Shown one piece after another: positions 5,092 through 6,011 of a stretch of 6,011 nucleotides of DNA (position 1 is its first letter; each line of letters starts with the position of its first letter). The stretch is from Bacteroidales bacterium. GTDB lineage: Bacteria; Bacteroidota; Bacteroidia; Bacteroidales; P3. The DNA lies in contig JABUUQ010000002.1 in NCBI GenBank assembly GCA_021443125.1, positions 302,211 through 308,221 of the forward strand. Reading direction: 5' to 3'. A program made the translations under genes and the position numbers. Below the pieces are notes generated by a model. That model was not told the DNA's origin, searched no databases, and was given only the letters and a program-made list of their open reading frames with translations.

Positions 5092-6011
5092 ATGCAAATA
5101 AAATTAAAGAAACTAAAAATCAGAGATTTAGTTGTAGGATACCACGACGACGGAGACGGTGGTGTCATTGGCTATGGTGGCAAATTAGACATAAGACCAC
5201 CTTATCAAAGAGAGTTTGTTTATAAAGACGCTGCAAGAAATGCTGTAATAGATACAGTGATTAAAGGTTTTCCTTTGAATGTTATGTATTGGGCAGAAAG
5301 GGAAAACAACCCAGAGGTTCCTTATGAAATAATAGACGGACAACAAAGAACAATAAGTATTTGTCAGTATGTTGCAGAAACAAGATTCTCTGTTCATGAC
5401 AAGTTTTATCACAGCCTTTTGCAAGAAGAAAAAGATGCCATACTTGATTATGAGTTGCATGTTTATATTTGCAAAGGTACCGATAAGGAAAAACTTGAAT
5501 GGTTTGAAACTATCAATATTGCAGGTGAAAAACTTACAAAACAAGAATTAAGAAACGCAGTTTATGCTGGTTCTTGGGTTTCAGACGCAAAGAGATACTT
5601 TTCTCGAACTGGTTGCGCTGCATATAAACTTGGCCACAAATATGTAAGTGGAACACCTAATAGACAAGAGTATTTGGAAACTGCAATAAATTGGATTCGC
5701 TACAGAGATAAAGAACCTTCTATTGAGGAGTATATGTCAAAGCATCAGCACGATGCAAACGCAAACGACCTTTGGGAGTATTTTCAAGAAGTGATTGAAT
5801 GGGTGGAAGGAACTTTCTTGAACACTTACGGTGTGATATGTGATTGGGGTTTGCTATACAATACCCACAAAGCAAAAATAGTCAATCCGATAAAGATACA
5901 AAAAGAAATAGACAAACTGATGGAAGATAGCGACGTGGAAAAGAAGGACGGTATTTTCCCTTATGTTTTGGACGGCAACGAAAAACATTTGACCATCAGG
6001 CAGTTTGATAA
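5092..6011 (+). CDS. DUF262-domain protein, candidate nuclease partner of the methyltransferase (C-terminus beyond right edge)
   Basis: Uninterrupted reading frame of 306 full codons from ATG 5092 to the window end with no stop. The DUF262 (GmrSD N-terminal, ParB/sulfiredoxin-like fold) signatures are RPPYQREFVY (35-44) and DGQQRT (82-87). INIAGEKLTKQELRNAVYAG (141-160) is the conserved helix region. DUF262 proteins include the GmrS half of the type IV enzyme GmrSD and the phosphorothioate-linked SspE. In those, the DGQQR region is tied to nucleotide hydrolysis or DNA cleavage. Many DUF262 proteins carry a C-terminal HNH or DUF1524 nuclease; here that part would lie past 6011, so nuclease activity is inferred only. 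There is no signal peptide or membrane segment, so it is cytoplasmic. The gene lies 25 bp after the methyltransferase stop on the same strand with an A/T-rich leader and is almost certainly co-transcribed. It may restrict unmodified DNA against the methyltransferase or sense modified DNA. Confidence 0.88.
   Translation, partial: MQIKLKKLKIRDLVVGYHDDGDGGVIGYGGKLDIRPPYQREFVYKDAARNAVIDTVIKGFPLNVMYWAERENNPEVPYEIIDGQQRTISICQYVAETRFSVHDKFYHSLLQEEKDAILDYELHVYICKGTDKEKLEWFETINIAGEKLTKQELRNAVYAGSWVSDAKRYFSRTGCAAYKLGHKYVSGTPNRQEYLETAINWIRYRDKEPSIEEYMSKHQHDANANDLWEYFQEVIEWVEGTFLNTYGVICDWGLLYNTHKAKIVNPIKIQKEIDKLMEDSDVEKKDGIFPYVLDGNEKHLTIRQFD

Noticed and set aside
5185..5544. 119-aa minus-strand frame rich in Phe, Cys and Ile
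   Set aside because: It is antisense to the DUF262 gene, lacks any motif, and its composition is that of a complement of an A-rich coding strand.

Overview
The window looks like a chromosomal segment from an anaerobic member of the Bacteroidota, probably Bacteroidales. This rests on three intergenic TAnnTTTG-type -7 promoter boxes (the Bacteroidota sigma-factor signature), A/T-rich start regions mostly lacking Shine-Dalgarno sequences, and a 2-oxoacid:ferredoxin oxidoreductase with the fused gamma-alpha subunit common in that phylum. No species call is possible from the sequence alone.

Left block (1-2243, minus strand): a korA-korB operon. korA (fused gamma+alpha, 615 aa) is complete. korB (thiamine-diphosphate/FeS subunit) starts 3 bp after the korA stop and runs off the left edge. 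Together they encode a CoA- and ferredoxin-dependent 2-oxoacid oxidoreductase of central anaerobic metabolism. A 223-bp divergent promoter region (2244-2466) separates korA from the next operon.

Middle block (2467-3846, plus strand): a two-gene operon of a PIG-L/LmbE-family deacetylase and a PglC/WcaJ-type sugar-phosphate transferase, 4 bp apart. The likely job is making and membrane-anchoring an amino-sugar intermediate for a surface glycan. It ends in an intrinsic terminator built from two copies of a 17-bp repeat.

Structured intergenic block (3847-4145): a consensus-like TACCTTTG promoter is followed at once by about 210 nt of strongly base-paired sequence. It has a perfect 7-bp 5' hairpin, a small second hairpin, a 114-nt rod-shaped stem with a central bubble (36 Watson-Crick pairs by hand), and a 3' hairpin. 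It is best read as a small structured RNA. The rod-with-bubble shape resembles 6S RNA, but it could instead be the long leader of the downstream genes. This is the most interesting non-coding element here.

Right block (4146-6011, plus strand): an EcoRI-family adenine-specific DNA methyltransferase followed 25 bp later by a DUF262 (GmrSD/ParB-like) protein that runs off the right edge. The DUF262 gene is open from 5092 to the window end. The pair looks like a modification enzyme plus a candidate nuclease, that is, an accessory restriction-modification or defence cassette beside core metabolic and glycan genes.
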